Part shown: piece by piece, positions 16,563 through 23,448 of the stretch
Layout of the letters: every line of letters starts with the position of its first letter
Numbering within the stretch: the first letter of the stretch is position 1
From: an uncultured Ruminococcus sp.
GTDB taxonomy: Bacteria > Bacillota > Clostridia > Oscillospirales > Acutalibacteraceae
DNA: 29,241 bases
Reading direction: 5' to 3'
Assembly (NCBI GenBank): GCA_902783815.1
Contig: CACZSM010000261.1
Coordinates: forward strand, 1 to 29,241
The notes under the pieces: generated by a model
Told to the model about the DNA's origin: nothing
Databases searched by the model: none
Seen by the model: the letters and a program-made list of their open reading frames with translations, nothing else
Program-made: the position numbers and the translations under genes

Positions 16563-17387
16563 TCATTTTATAATTATTGGAAAATACATAACCATAAGCT
16601 GCAAAAATGGCGCAAAACATATCACACTGTCAAATCTGTCGAGTATGCCGCCGTGTCCGGGTATGATCTCGCCATAATCCTTTACAGCATACGAACGCTT
16701 TATCACTGAGAAGCACAGATCGCCGAGTATCGAAAGCACTGAACCTGCGCAGCCAAGTATTACAACAGCAACATAATTTACAGTTATATCATTTGCATAA
16801 AAAACCTTTTCAAACAGCAGAGCAGTTCCGACTGTTGCCACTATACAAGCTATTCCACCTCCGATAGCTCCTTCAATAGTTTTATTAGGACTTATATTCG
16901 GACACATCTTATGCTTGCCAAGCGTTACGCCTGCAAAGTATGCTCCGCCGTCCGCAAACCACGGAACTGCCAGGGCTAAAACAAGATACATTATTGCGTG
17001 TTTACCGTCAAGCTCCTTCATTAAAAGTATTGACGACATTGATATCGTTATTATCAGAGTCATACTGAAAGTATATGCAAAATCCTTGAATGATATTTTA
17101 GTATGGAAAAATATCATAAACGCCATCATTATTGCCGTATAGACATAACACAGCTCCATATTTATATGAAACCTCAGAAGCATTGGATATGCCAATGAAA
17201 AAATCATACTTGTTATACTCAGCTGGTATATCTGCAAGGTCTTTATTGCCTTTGTGAACTCAAATATCGCAATACAGCATATAAGTGACAGAACAATATC
17301 TATACATATCGGAAAATACAGGCTGACAAATATCAGTGCCAACGCTACAGAAATGCCTATTATCGCTGAAATGACACGCTTAACCAT
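16563..17387 (-). CDS. cdsA: Phosphatidate cytidylyltransferase (CdsA)
   Basis: Makes CDP-diacylglycerol from phosphatidic acid and CTP at the membrane, the entry to phospholipid synthesis. The 274-residue protein has about eight hydrophobic segments and the complete family signature near the C terminus: SVIKRSYAVKDYGEIIPGHG followed by GILDRFDS. GGAGGTGTATGA precedes the ATG, and the gap to uppS is zero, so the two are co-translated. Length is close to the family norm. Confidence 0.95.
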   Translation of the reverse strand: MVKRVISAIIGISVALALIFVSLYFPICIDIVLSLICCIAIFEFTKAIKTLQIYQLSITSMIFSLAYPMLLRFHINMELCYVYTAIMMAFMIFFHTKISFKDFAYTFSMTLIITISMSSILLMKELDGKHAIMYLVLALAVPWFADGGAYFAGVTLGKHKMCPNISPNKTIEGAIGGGIACIVATVGTALLFEKVFYANDITVNYVAVVILGCAGSVLSILGDLCFSVIKRSYAVKDYGEIIPGHGGILDRFDSVICFAPFLQLMVMYFPIIIK

Positions 17388-18101
17388 TCATACACCTCCA
17401 AAGCGTCTGTTCCTGTGATTAAAAACTGAAACCGCTTTTTCAAAATCCTCTTCATGGAAATCCGGCCAGAGTGTTTCTGTTGAATAAAACTCTGAGTATG
17501 CAGACTGATACAGTAAAAAATTACTCAGCCTGAATTCACCGCCGGTGCGTATTATCAGATCAGGGTCTGGCAATCCTCCGGTACTAAGTCGGTCAGATAT
17601 ATCCTTTTCCGTTATCTTATCCGGATCAAGTCCCTCATCCCTTACCTCATGGCACAGCTCTTTGACAGCTTCAACTATCTCTGCTCTTGATCCATAATTC
17701 ATTGCAATATTGAGCAGCATACCTTTTCTGTCCTTTGCAACTTCCTCTGTCTCATCTATCAGCTTAACAAGCTCCGGTCCGAAGGCTGTACGGTCGCCTA
17801 TGAATACTACCTTGATATCATCCTCTCTGAAATCCGTCAGAGAATCCACCAGATATTGATGAAACAGCTTCATCAGAGCACTTACTTCCTCTTTCGGACG
17901 CTTCCAGTTCTCAGTAGAAAAGGCGTAAAGTGTAAGTACTTTAACCCCTCTTTTACTTATATACCTTGTTATCTTCCTGAAATTCTGCGCACCATAGGTA
18001 TGTCCGACACTTCTCGGAAGTCCTCTCTTCTTTGCCCATCTTCCATTTCCATCCATTATTATACCAACATGAGTCGGTACTATCAAACTATTATCCGGCA
18101 T
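17388..18101 (-). CDS. uppS: Undecaprenyl (di-trans, poly-cis) diphosphate synthase
   Basis: Adds isopentenyl units to farnesyl diphosphate to make the C55 carrier for cell-wall synthesis. The 237-residue frame shows HVGIIMDGNGRWAKK with catalytic Asp17, the substrate loop RGLPRSVGH, TLYAFSTENWKRP, and the C-terminal PDLIIRTGGEFRLSNFLLYQ and YSEFYST motifs, all in place. GAGGTG lies before the ATG. It is preceded by a 159-bp gap containing two hairpins and followed directly by cdsA. Its substrate derives from the pathway that dxr and ispG serve. Confidence 0.97.
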   Translation of the reverse strand: MPDNSLIVPTHVGIIMDGNGRWAKKRGLPRSVGHTYGAQNFRKITRYISKRGVKVLTLYAFSTENWKRPKEEVSALMKLFHQYLVDSLTDFREDDIKVVFIGDRTAFGPELVKLIDETEEVAKDRKGMLLNIAMNYGSRAEIVEAVKELCHEVRDEGLDPDKITEKDISDRLSTGGLPDPDLIIRTGGEFRLSNFLLYQSAYSEFYSTETLWPDFHEEDFEKAVSVFNHRNRRFGGV

Positions 18102-18151
18102 AATGACACCTCGCTGTATTCAGATTATTTTTCCATCAATAGAAACCTGAC

Positions 18152-18174
18152 ATCCGACATTTCCTCTGTCGGAT
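18152..18174 (-). other. Second hairpin in the frr-uppS gap
   Basis: ATCCGACA (18152-18159) and TGTCGGAT (18167-18174) form a perfect 8-bp stem with a 7-nt loop, on the leader side of uppS (about 50 nt before its ATG). No U-tract follows on the minus strand. It could be a leader structure; function is unknown. Confidence 0.45.
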
Positions 18175-18210
18175 CTCAGCCCCCGACTAATTCATTAATT
18201 TTACAACGAC

Positions 18211-18241
18211 ACCTCGGCAAGAATTGAATTCCTGCCGAGGT
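18211..18241 (-). terminator. 31-nt near-perfect palindromic hairpin after frr
   Basis: On the minus strand ACCTCGGCAGGAA pairs with TTCTTGCCGAGGT (one G-U pair) around five bases, 19 nt after the frr stop. The following bases (GTCGTTGTAAAATT) contain no proper U-run. The placement suggests a 3' end or processing signal that partly separates pyrH-frr from uppS onward. Confidence 0.5.
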
Positions 18242-18260
18242 ATCCGTTTTTGATCAGGCA

Positions 18261-18815
18261 TCAGATCTCCATTATCTGTTTCTGCTTTTTTTCTGTCAGG
18301 CTGTCAATATTCTTGATATTGCTGTCTGTGATATCCTGTATCTTCTTTTCACCGTGTTTCTGATCGTCCTCTGTAATATCTCCGCTTTTCTTCATAGCCT
18401 TAAGTTTTTCCATTGCCTCTCTGCGTATGGATCTGACTGCTACCTTTGTATCCTCACCCATTTTTGCTATTTCCTTAACTATCTCCTTACGGCGATCCTC
18501 GGTAAGCGGCGGGAATATCATTCTTATTATCTTGCCGTCATTCTGTGGATTTATACCTATATCAGAAGTCTGTATAGCCTTCTCTATGCTTCTCAGCAAA
18601 GAAGAATCCCACGGCTGTATTGTAAGAGTTCTTGCCTCTGTTACTGAAACAGCTGCTATCTGGTTGACAGGTGTTGGTGTTCCATAGTAATCCACTCTGA
18701 TCTTGTCAAGTACAGCCGGATTTGCCCTGCCTGCGCGGATCTCTGAAAACTCCGTTTCAAGATGCGCCACTGATTTCTTCATTTTTTCTTCTGTGCTTTT
18801 GATGACCGTATTCAT
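18261..18815 (-). CDS. frr: Ribosome recycling factor
   Basis: Splits post-termination 70S ribosomes together with EF-G. The 184-residue length is exact for the family. Recognisable parts are the N-terminal helix ending FSEIRAGRANPAVLDKI, the conserved VDYYGTPTPVNQIA loop, IQPWDSSLLRSIEKAI, the stretch NDGKIIRMIFPPLTEDRRKE, and the C-terminal helix DITDSNIKNIDSLTEKKQKQIMEI. GAGGAGG is 9 nt before the ATG. It follows pyrH by 46 nt, the near-universal bacterial order. Confidence 0.98.
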   Translation of the reverse strand: MNTVIKSTEEKMKKSVAHLETEFSEIRAGRANPAVLDKIRVDYYGTPTPVNQIAAVSVTEARTLTIQPWDSSLLRSIEKAIQTSDIGINPQNDGKIIRMIFPPLTEDRRKEIVKEIAKMGEDTKVAVRSIRREAMEKLKAMKKSGDITEDDQKHGEKKIQDITDSNIKNIDSLTEKKQKQIMEI

Positions 18816-18861
18816 TCAAAAATACCTCCTCTGATCTGTTTTTTTATAATTATCATCAATT

Positions 18862-19566
18862 TTATTCAACGATAGTTCCTACATTCTCTCCGCAGACGGC
18901 TGCAACGATATTATCCGGATTCTCCAGACTGAATACCATTATCGGCAGATTATTGTCCTTACATATTGCAGCTGCTGTACTATCCATTACTGCAAGGTCG
19001 TAATTCAGCACATCATGGAAAGATATCCTGTCAAATTTCTTTGCATCCGGATTTTTCTTCGGGTCGCTGTCATAAACGCCGTCAACCATTGTAGCCTTAA
19101 GGATTATATCAGCCTCGATTTCTGCAGCTCTGAGTGAAGCCGCTGTATCTGTTGAGAAGAACGGGTTGCCTGTTCCGCAGCCGAACACAAGGATCCTGCC
19201 CTTTTCGAGATGTCTTATAGCCCTGTTCCTGATATATGGCTCAGCGACCTGCTGCATTGAGATAGCGGTCTGAACACGAACCTCAAGACCAAGCTGTTCA
19301 AGCGCATCGCACACACCAAGAGCATTTATAACTGTTGCCAACATTCCCATATGGTCAGCCCTTGTTCTGTCCATCTTACCGCTTGAACGGCCTCTCCAGA
19401 AGTTACCGCCTCCGACAACTATTGCGACCTCTACGCCCATCTCATTCAGCTTTTTGATCGGCTGACAAAATCTGAGTACAGTATCGAAATCAATACCATG
19501 CTTTTGTTCTCCTGCAAGCGATTCACCGCTGAGTTTTAATAGAATTCTTTTATATTTAGGTTCCAT
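18862..19566 (-). CDS. pyrH: UMP kinase
   Basis: Phosphorylates UMP to UDP; amino-acid kinase fold, hexameric. The start at ATG 19566 (MEPKYKRILLKLSGESLAG) is chosen over a GTG nine bases upstream because family proteins begin this way and CAGGAG lies ahead. Further motifs: VVGGGNFWRGR, DRTRADHMGMLATVINA, RVQTAISMQQVAEPY, FGCGTGNPFFSTDTAASLRA and VDGVYDSDPKK. 234 residues, family ~235-245. It heads the long housekeeping run and has its own promoter. In many bacteria rpsB-tsf lie just upstream; here nrdD/nrdG do. Confidence 0.97.
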   Translation of the reverse strand: MEPKYKRILLKLSGESLAGEQKHGIDFDTVLRFCQPIKKLNEMGVEVAIVVGGGNFWRGRSSGKMDRTRADHMGMLATVINALGVCDALEQLGLEVRVQTAISMQQVAEPYIRNRAIRHLEKGRILVFGCGTGNPFFSTDTAASLRAAEIEADIILKATMVDGVYDSDPKKNPDAKKFDRISFHDVLNYDLAVMDSTAAAICKDNNLPIMVFSLENPDNIVAAVCGENVGTIVE

Positions 19567-19606
19567 AACACACACTCTCCTGATTACATTTTTATATCAC
19601 ACATCT

Positions 19607-19635
19607 ATTTTACTATATCCTTCTCCTAAAGTAAA
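19607..19635 (-). promoter_or_regulatory. Promoter for the pyrH-frr... run
   Basis: On the minus strand TTTACT (19630-19635), 17 bp, TAAAAT (19607-19612); start expected near 19600, about 34 nt before the pyrH ATG. An alternative overlapping pair TTGTAC-N18-TATAGT shares the same region. No terminator is obvious between nrdG and here. Confidence 0.6.
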
Positions 19636-19699
19636 GTACAATTTATCATTTTTTATTTTACAGTGATATTTTTTCAATTTCAGTATCAGACAGCAAACA

Positions 19700-20251
19700 T
19701 CAAATTTCTTTTGAGGACTTATTATCATCCATAAGCGGTGACAATACCACCTTCCCGTATTTTCTTGTCTGTTTCATATCAATTATTCTCTGATTTTCAG
19801 ATCCACGGAAGCTAAGTGATATATTTCTCAATTCTTCCACAAATCTACCGTCAACAAGTACATCTATGCTGTCAAGTATTTCATCTGTACAGCCGATATA
19901 TCTGCATCCGCCGGGTACAAGGTCCTTATCATATGTAAATCCTGTATATATCCATATATTCCTTTCCGGAAGTTCTTTTTTTACCCTGCGTATCAGGTTT
20001 GCCACCTCCGGCTGATTTGAGATCTCAAATGGTTCTCCGCCAAGCACTGTAAGACCGTCATAATAGCTTTTTCCAAGCTCATTTATTATAAAGTCCTCAG
20101 TTTCCTTAGTATATGGCTGTCCGTATTCAAAATCCCATGTCTGAGGCTGAAAACAGCCCTTACAATGATTCGTACATCCTGAAACAAACACACTTACCCT
20201 TAGTCCTGTTCCATTAGCGCAGTCTGTGGTAATTATCTCCCCTATGTACAC
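19700..20251 (-). CDS. nrdG: Anaerobic ribonucleotide reductase activating enzyme (radical SAM)
   Basis: Installs the glycyl radical on NrdD using S-adenosylmethionine and a [4Fe-4S] cluster. The 183-residue protein has the radical-SAM triad Cys26-x3-Cys30-x2-Cys33 in SGCTNHCKGCF, followed by QPQTWDF and the SAM-binding TVLGGEPFE, then IWIYTGFTYD and the conserved VDVLVDGRFVEEL-like IDVLVDGRF. Length suits NrdG rather than the larger PflA. Translation starts at GTG (20249-20251) behind AAGGAGGAAATATC. It follows nrdD by 63 nt, and a terminator-like hairpin lies in that gap. Confidence 0.96.
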   Translation of the reverse strand: MYIGEIITTDCANGTGLRVSVFVSGCTNHCKGCFQPQTWDFEYGQPYTKETEDFIINELGKSYYDGLTVLGGEPFEISNQPEVANLIRRVKKELPERNIWIYTGFTYDKDLVPGGCRYIGCTDEILDSIDVLVDGRFVEELRNISLSFRGSENQRIIDMKQTRKYGKVVLSPLMDDNKSSKEI

Positions 20252-20267
20252 GATATTTCCTCCTTGT

Positions 20268-20305
20268 AAAAATATGCCCCAAACCGTATTCAGATCTGAG
20301 GCATA
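20268..20305 (-). terminator. Terminator/attenuator-like hairpin between nrdD and nrdG
   Basis: On the minus strand TATGCCTC (20298-20305) pairs with GGGGCATA (20273-20280, one U-G pair) around a 17-nt loop, and five U residues follow at once (20268-20272). The nrdG ribosome site AAGGAGG comes directly after. It could lower nrdG expression relative to nrdD; a stem this size probably terminates only partially. Confidence 0.65.
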
Positions 20306-20314
20306 CCTTATATT

Positions 20315-22513
20315 TTATACTTTTGCAAATTGTGAATTGGAAAGGTGCATTACTCTTTCCTTTATCTCCTGTGTGCGTCCCTGATTCCAGAACTGCGTAC
20401 CGATATATCCGCAGGTCCTTCTGGCAACATTCATTTTATTCTGATCTCTGTTCTTGCAGGCAGGACACTCCCATACCAGCTTTCCATCGTCAGCCTTTAC
20501 TATCTGTATTTCTCCGCTGTATCCGCATACCTGGCAGTAATCGCTCTTTGTATTAAGCTCTGCATACATGATATTGTCATATATGAACTTTATTACCTGC
20601 ATGACTGCCGGTATATTATTCTGCATATCCGGTACCTCAACATACGAAATGGCTCCGCCTGGTGAAAGCGCCTGGAATTCAGACTCCAATTTCAGCTTGT
20701 CAAAAGCATTGATCTTCTCAGTTACATGAACATGATAGCTATTTGTAATATAATTCTTATCTGTAATTCCTTTTCTTATGCCGAAGCGCTTTTGCAGACA
20801 TTTTGCGAATTTATAAGTTGTGCTTTCAAGCGGAGTTCCATACAGGCTGTAGTCTATATTTTCAGCAGCCCTCCATTTTGCACAATATTCATTCAGCTTT
20901 CTCATTATCTGCAGTCCAAGCTCCTTGCCTTCCTCTTCGGTCAGCTTCTTGCCGATAAGACTATATACGCACTCCCAGAGTCCTGCATAGCCAAGTGACA
21001 ATGTGGAATATCCTCCGTAAAGCAGCTTATCAATAGGCTCGCCCTTCTTCAGATGTGATATCGCGCCATACTGCCATAGTATCGGCGCTGCATCAGACAG
21101 TGTTCCCTTAAGTCTTTCATGTCTGCATCTGAGCGCCCTGTGACAACGCTCCATTCTTTCGTCAAACATCTCCCAGAACTTCTCAAGACTCTTATCACCA
21201 CTGAGTCCGATATCAACAAGATTTACCGTAACAACACCCTGATTGAAGCGTCCGTAATACTTCGGGTTTCCGTCCTTATCAATATAAGGTGTCAGGAAGC
21301 TGCGGCATCCCATACAGGTATAGCAATGACCCTCGCCCTTCTTGTCGATCTTATTTTTCAGCATTACCTTTTCAGAAATATAGTCAGGCACCATTCTCTT
21401 TGCTGTACATTTTGCTGCAAGCTCTGTAAGATAGTAGTACGGATCGCCCTCATGGATATTATCCTCCTCAAGCACATATATGAGCTTCGGGAATGCCGGT
21501 GTTATCCATACTCCTGCTTCATTCTTTACGCCCGTAATGCGCTGACGGAGAGTTTCCTCTATTATCATTGAGAGATCCTTTTTCTCCCTCTCATCCTTTG
21601 CCTCGTTAAGATACATAAATACTGTAACAAAAGGAGCCTGTCCGTTTGTTGTCAGCAGAGTCACTACCTGGTACTGTATAGTCTGCACACCCTTTGTGAT
21701 CTCTTTTTTCAGTCTTTCCTCAACGATGCTGTCTATTTTATCCTGCGATACTTCTATGCCCATCTCTTCGATCTCAGCAAGAAATTCCTTTTTTATCTTT
21801 TCTCTTGATATCTGTACGAACGGCGCAAGGTGCGTAAGACTTATGCTCTGACCGCCGTACTGGTTGCTCGCAACCTGAGCTATTATCTGTGTTGCTATAT
21901 TACAGGCAGTTGAAAAGCTGTGCGGCTTTTCTATCAGTGTTTCACTTATTACTGTACCGTTCTGGAGCATATCCTCAAGGTTGACGAGATCGCAGTTGTG
22001 CATATGCTGGGCAAAATAATCCGCGTCATGGAAATGTATCAAGCCCTTTTCGTGCGCTTCTACTATATCCATTGGCAGCAGAAGTCTCCTTGTAAGATCC
22101 TTACTTACCTCACCTGCCATATAGTCACGCTGTACACTGTTGACTGTCGGGTTCTTATTTGAGTTTTCCTGCTTTGCTTCCTCATTATTACACTCTATAA
22201 GAGTCAGTATCTTATTATCAGTAGTATTTGACGAACGGATAAGGGATCTTGTATAGCGATAGCGCACATAATTCCTTGCAAGCTGGAATGCGCCCTTTGC
22301 CATGATCTGATTTTCTACCATATCCTGTATCTCTTCTACAGATACTGCTCTTCCCATCTTGGAGCATTTATACTCCACATACTCAGCGATATCAACTATC
22401 TGATCTTCGCTCAGTTTTCCGTTTTCAGTAGCCTTGTTTGCCTTTGTAATGGCATTTACGATCTTTTCAATATCAAATGGTTCTTCAGAGGAATTCCTCT
22501 TTATTATTCTCAT
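20315..22513 (-). CDS. nrdD: Anaerobic (class III) ribonucleoside-triphosphate reductase
   Basis: Reduces NTPs to dNTPs by glycyl-radical chemistry in the absence of oxygen. The 732-residue start at 22513 follows GGAGATGATGAA and gives the classic ATP-cone opening MRIIKRNSSEEPFDIEKIV. The cone covers residues ~1-95, and the catalytic barrel includes MHNCDLVNLEDML and GGQSISLTHLAPF. Near the C terminus a four-Cys zinc site (CQVCG...CPACK) precedes the radical loop RRTCGYIGTQFWNQGR, with the glycine near residue 705. A reading frame extends 39 codons upstream but would begin at the proximal transcription start and has no RBS. An ATP cone implies dATP/ATP allosteric control. Confidence 0.97.
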   Translation of the reverse strand: MRIIKRNSSEEPFDIEKIVNAITKANKATENGKLSEDQIVDIAEYVEYKCSKMGRAVSVEEIQDMVENQIMAKGAFQLARNYVRYRYTRSLIRSSNTTDNKILTLIECNNEEAKQENSNKNPTVNSVQRDYMAGEVSKDLTRRLLLPMDIVEAHEKGLIHFHDADYFAQHMHNCDLVNLEDMLQNGTVISETLIEKPHSFSTACNIATQIIAQVASNQYGGQSISLTHLAPFVQISREKIKKEFLAEIEEMGIEVSQDKIDSIVEERLKKEITKGVQTIQYQVVTLLTTNGQAPFVTVFMYLNEAKDEREKKDLSMIIEETLRQRITGVKNEAGVWITPAFPKLIYVLEEDNIHEGDPYYYLTELAAKCTAKRMVPDYISEKVMLKNKIDKKGEGHCYTCMGCRSFLTPYIDKDGNPKYYGRFNQGVVTVNLVDIGLSGDKSLEKFWEMFDERMERCHRALRCRHERLKGTLSDAAPILWQYGAISHLKKGEPIDKLLYGGYSTLSLGYAGLWECVYSLIGKKLTEEEGKELGLQIMRKLNEYCAKWRAAENIDYSLYGTPLESTTYKFAKCLQKRFGIRKGITDKNYITNSYHVHVTEKINAFDKLKLESEFQALSPGGAISYVEVPDMQNNIPAVMQVIKFIYDNIMYAELNTKSDYCQVCGYSGEIQIVKADDGKLVWECPACKNRDQNKMNVARRTCGYIGTQFWNQGRTQEIKERVMHLSNSQFAKV

Positions 22514-22635
22514 TTCATCATCTCCGTTAAAATATTTTATCCTGTTTCTTATTTTTTTACTATAGGGAACCTCTATACATACTTTTCCAGTAACATCAGT
22601 TCTGCAATGCACAGGCAATCTCCTGCCCACACAGT

Positions 22636-22664
22636 ATTACATATTTTATATCATTTTTTGTCAA
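22636..22664 (-). promoter_or_regulatory. Proximal promoter candidate for nrdD
   Basis: On the minus strand a consensus TTGACA (22659-22664), 17 bp, TGTAAT (22636-22641). It would give a leader of about 116 nt before the nrdD ATG; no riboswitch class was recognised in that leader. Confidence 0.6.
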
Positions 22665-22669
22665 TTGTC

Positions 22670-22685
22670 TGTTGCATTTACAACA
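22670..22685. promoter_or_regulatory. TGTTG-N6-CAACA dyad: candidate Crp/Fnr-family operator
   Basis: A perfect 5-bp inverted repeat with a 6-bp centre (CATTTA), the half-site geometry used by Crp-family dimers (Crp itself: TGTGA-N6-TCACA). It lies between the divergent promoters, covers the plus-strand -35 (22677-22682) and is upstream of the nrdD proximal -35. The adjacent Crp/Fnr-type regulator is the natural candidate to bind it; this is inference. Confidence 0.5.
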
Positions 22686-22705
22686 ATTTTATGATATTAT
22701 ACTAT
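22677..22705 (+). promoter_or_regulatory. Promoter for the Crp/Fnr-type regulator gene
   Basis: TTTACA (22677-22682), 17 bp, TACTAT (22700-22705). An alternative shifted by 5 bp (TTGCAT-N17-TATTAT) exists. Start expected near 22711, about 44 nt before the gene. The -10 is overlapped by the NrdR-like box at 22699-22714. Confidence 0.55.
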
Positions 22706-22723
22706 ATATAGCGTTTTATACAA
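22696..22723 (-). promoter_or_regulatory. Distal promoter candidate for nrdD
   Basis: On the minus strand TTGTAT (22718-22723), 16 bp, consensus TATAAT (22696-22701). The NrdR-like box 22699-22714 fills the spacer and overlaps the -10, the position expected for repression by NrdR. Confidence 0.5.
22699..22714. promoter_or_regulatory. NrdR-box-like site 1
   Basis: ATACTATATATAGCGT matches 14 of 16 positions of the NrdR box form ACACTATATATAGTGT, including the CTATATATAG core palindrome. It overlaps the -10 boxes of both divergent promoters. NrdR boxes are normally found in pairs; see site 2. Confidence 0.55.
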
Positions 22724-22730
22724 ATTTCAA

Positions 22731-22746
22731 ACACATTATATAGGAG
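22731..22746. promoter_or_regulatory. NrdR-box-like site 2
   Basis: ACACATTATATAGGAG matches 11 of 16 positions of ACACTATATATAGTGT and starts exactly 32 bp from site 1, three helical turns, the usual spacing of tandem NrdR boxes. It is the weaker site and its end coincides with the AGGAGG ribosome site of the plus-strand gene, so part of the match may be accidental. Confidence 0.4.
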
Positions 22747-22754
22747 GTATGATG

Positions 22755-23387
22755 ATGAACAAACATAACATCCATTCGGAATTTTCCTATAGGGAAATAG
22801 AACAGATATGCCAGATCGCAGATGCAGACAGAATAATTTTCAAAAAAAATGATACCATGATCTCCGCCGCAGGCAATGAGAACCTTATCGGAATAATAGA
22901 AAAGGGATGCGCCTATCTTGTAAGCATAAACATAAGCGGAGAAACCGCAATTATAGATATATACGGGGAAGGCGATATCTTCGGAAAATCAATATTCCCG
23001 TATTATAATCTTAACCTGTATTATGTCTATGCCAAAAAACAGACAGTGGCATCCGTGTTTTCTGCAAATACTGTAAGGGATGCCTTTCTTTCAGGAAGTG
23101 AACTTATGATACGCTTCTATGAATATATGCTGAAAACAAGCAACTCTAAAATGATGCTGCACAATGATATACTGTCACAGAAAAGTATTCGTGAAAAGCT
23201 GATCGCGTATTTCCGCTGCGTATCATTTAACTGCGACAGAAAAGAGTTTACCCTGCCAATCTCACTTTCAGATCTCTCTGACTATATCGCCGTTGACCGC
23301 AGCGCTATGATGAGGGAAATACGAAAATTAAACAATGAGGGTATTATACTATCAAAGGGAACAAAAATAAATCTTTTACAGCAATAA
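22755..23387 (+). CDS. Crp/Fnr family transcriptional regulator
   Basis: A 210-residue regulator. Three consecutive ATG codons (22749, 22752, 22755) follow AGGAGG; the third has the best spacing. Residues ~30-120 look like a cyclic-nucleotide-binding-type beta roll (ENLIGIIEKGCAYLVS, then YGEGDIFGKSIFPY), and ~125-150 a dimerisation helix. A winged helix-turn-helix spans ~155-205 (QKSIREKLIAYF, LSDLSDYIAVDRSAMMREI, then KLNNEGII). There is no N-terminal Cys cluster like that of FNR, and no clear cAMP-binding arginine motif, so the signal is unknown. It is divergent to nrdD and 61 nt upstream of the permease gene, probably its operon partner. Oxygen, nitrosative or small-molecule sensing are all open. 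Confidence 0.88.
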   Translation: MNKHNIHSEFSYREIEQICQIADADRIIFKKNDTMISAAGNENLIGIIEKGCAYLVSINISGETAIIDIYGEGDIFGKSIFPYYNLNLYYVYAKKQTVASVFSANTVRDAFLSGSELMIRFYEYMLKTSNSKMMLHNDILSQKSIREKLIAYFRCVSFNCDRKEFTLPISLSDLSDYIAVDRSAMMREIRKLNNEGIILSKGTKINLLQQ

Positions 23388-23404
23388 AATCCATTATTTC
23401 TTTC

Positions 23405-23424
23405 TTGTACTATAAATTGTACAA
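23405..23424. repeat. TTGTAC-N8-GTACAA inverted repeat before the permease gene
   Basis: A perfect 6-bp inverted repeat in the 61-bp gap between the regulator and the permease, 25 nt before the permease start. It could be an operator or a minor hairpin. Its half-site differs from the TGTTG dyad at 22670, so it is not clearly a second site for the same protein. Confidence 0.35.
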
Positions 23425-23448
23425 ATATTCAAAAAGGAGTCATTTTTC

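Noticed and set aside
22514..22629. Possible riboswitch in the nrdD leader
   Set aside because: Only a weak 5-bp stem is visible; no B12-box or other known riboswitch core was recognised.
22514..22630. 39-codon N-terminal extension of nrdD
   Set aside because: It begins at a GTG at the predicted transcription start with no RBS, and the ATP-cone start at 22513 has a good GGAG site and family-like N terminus.
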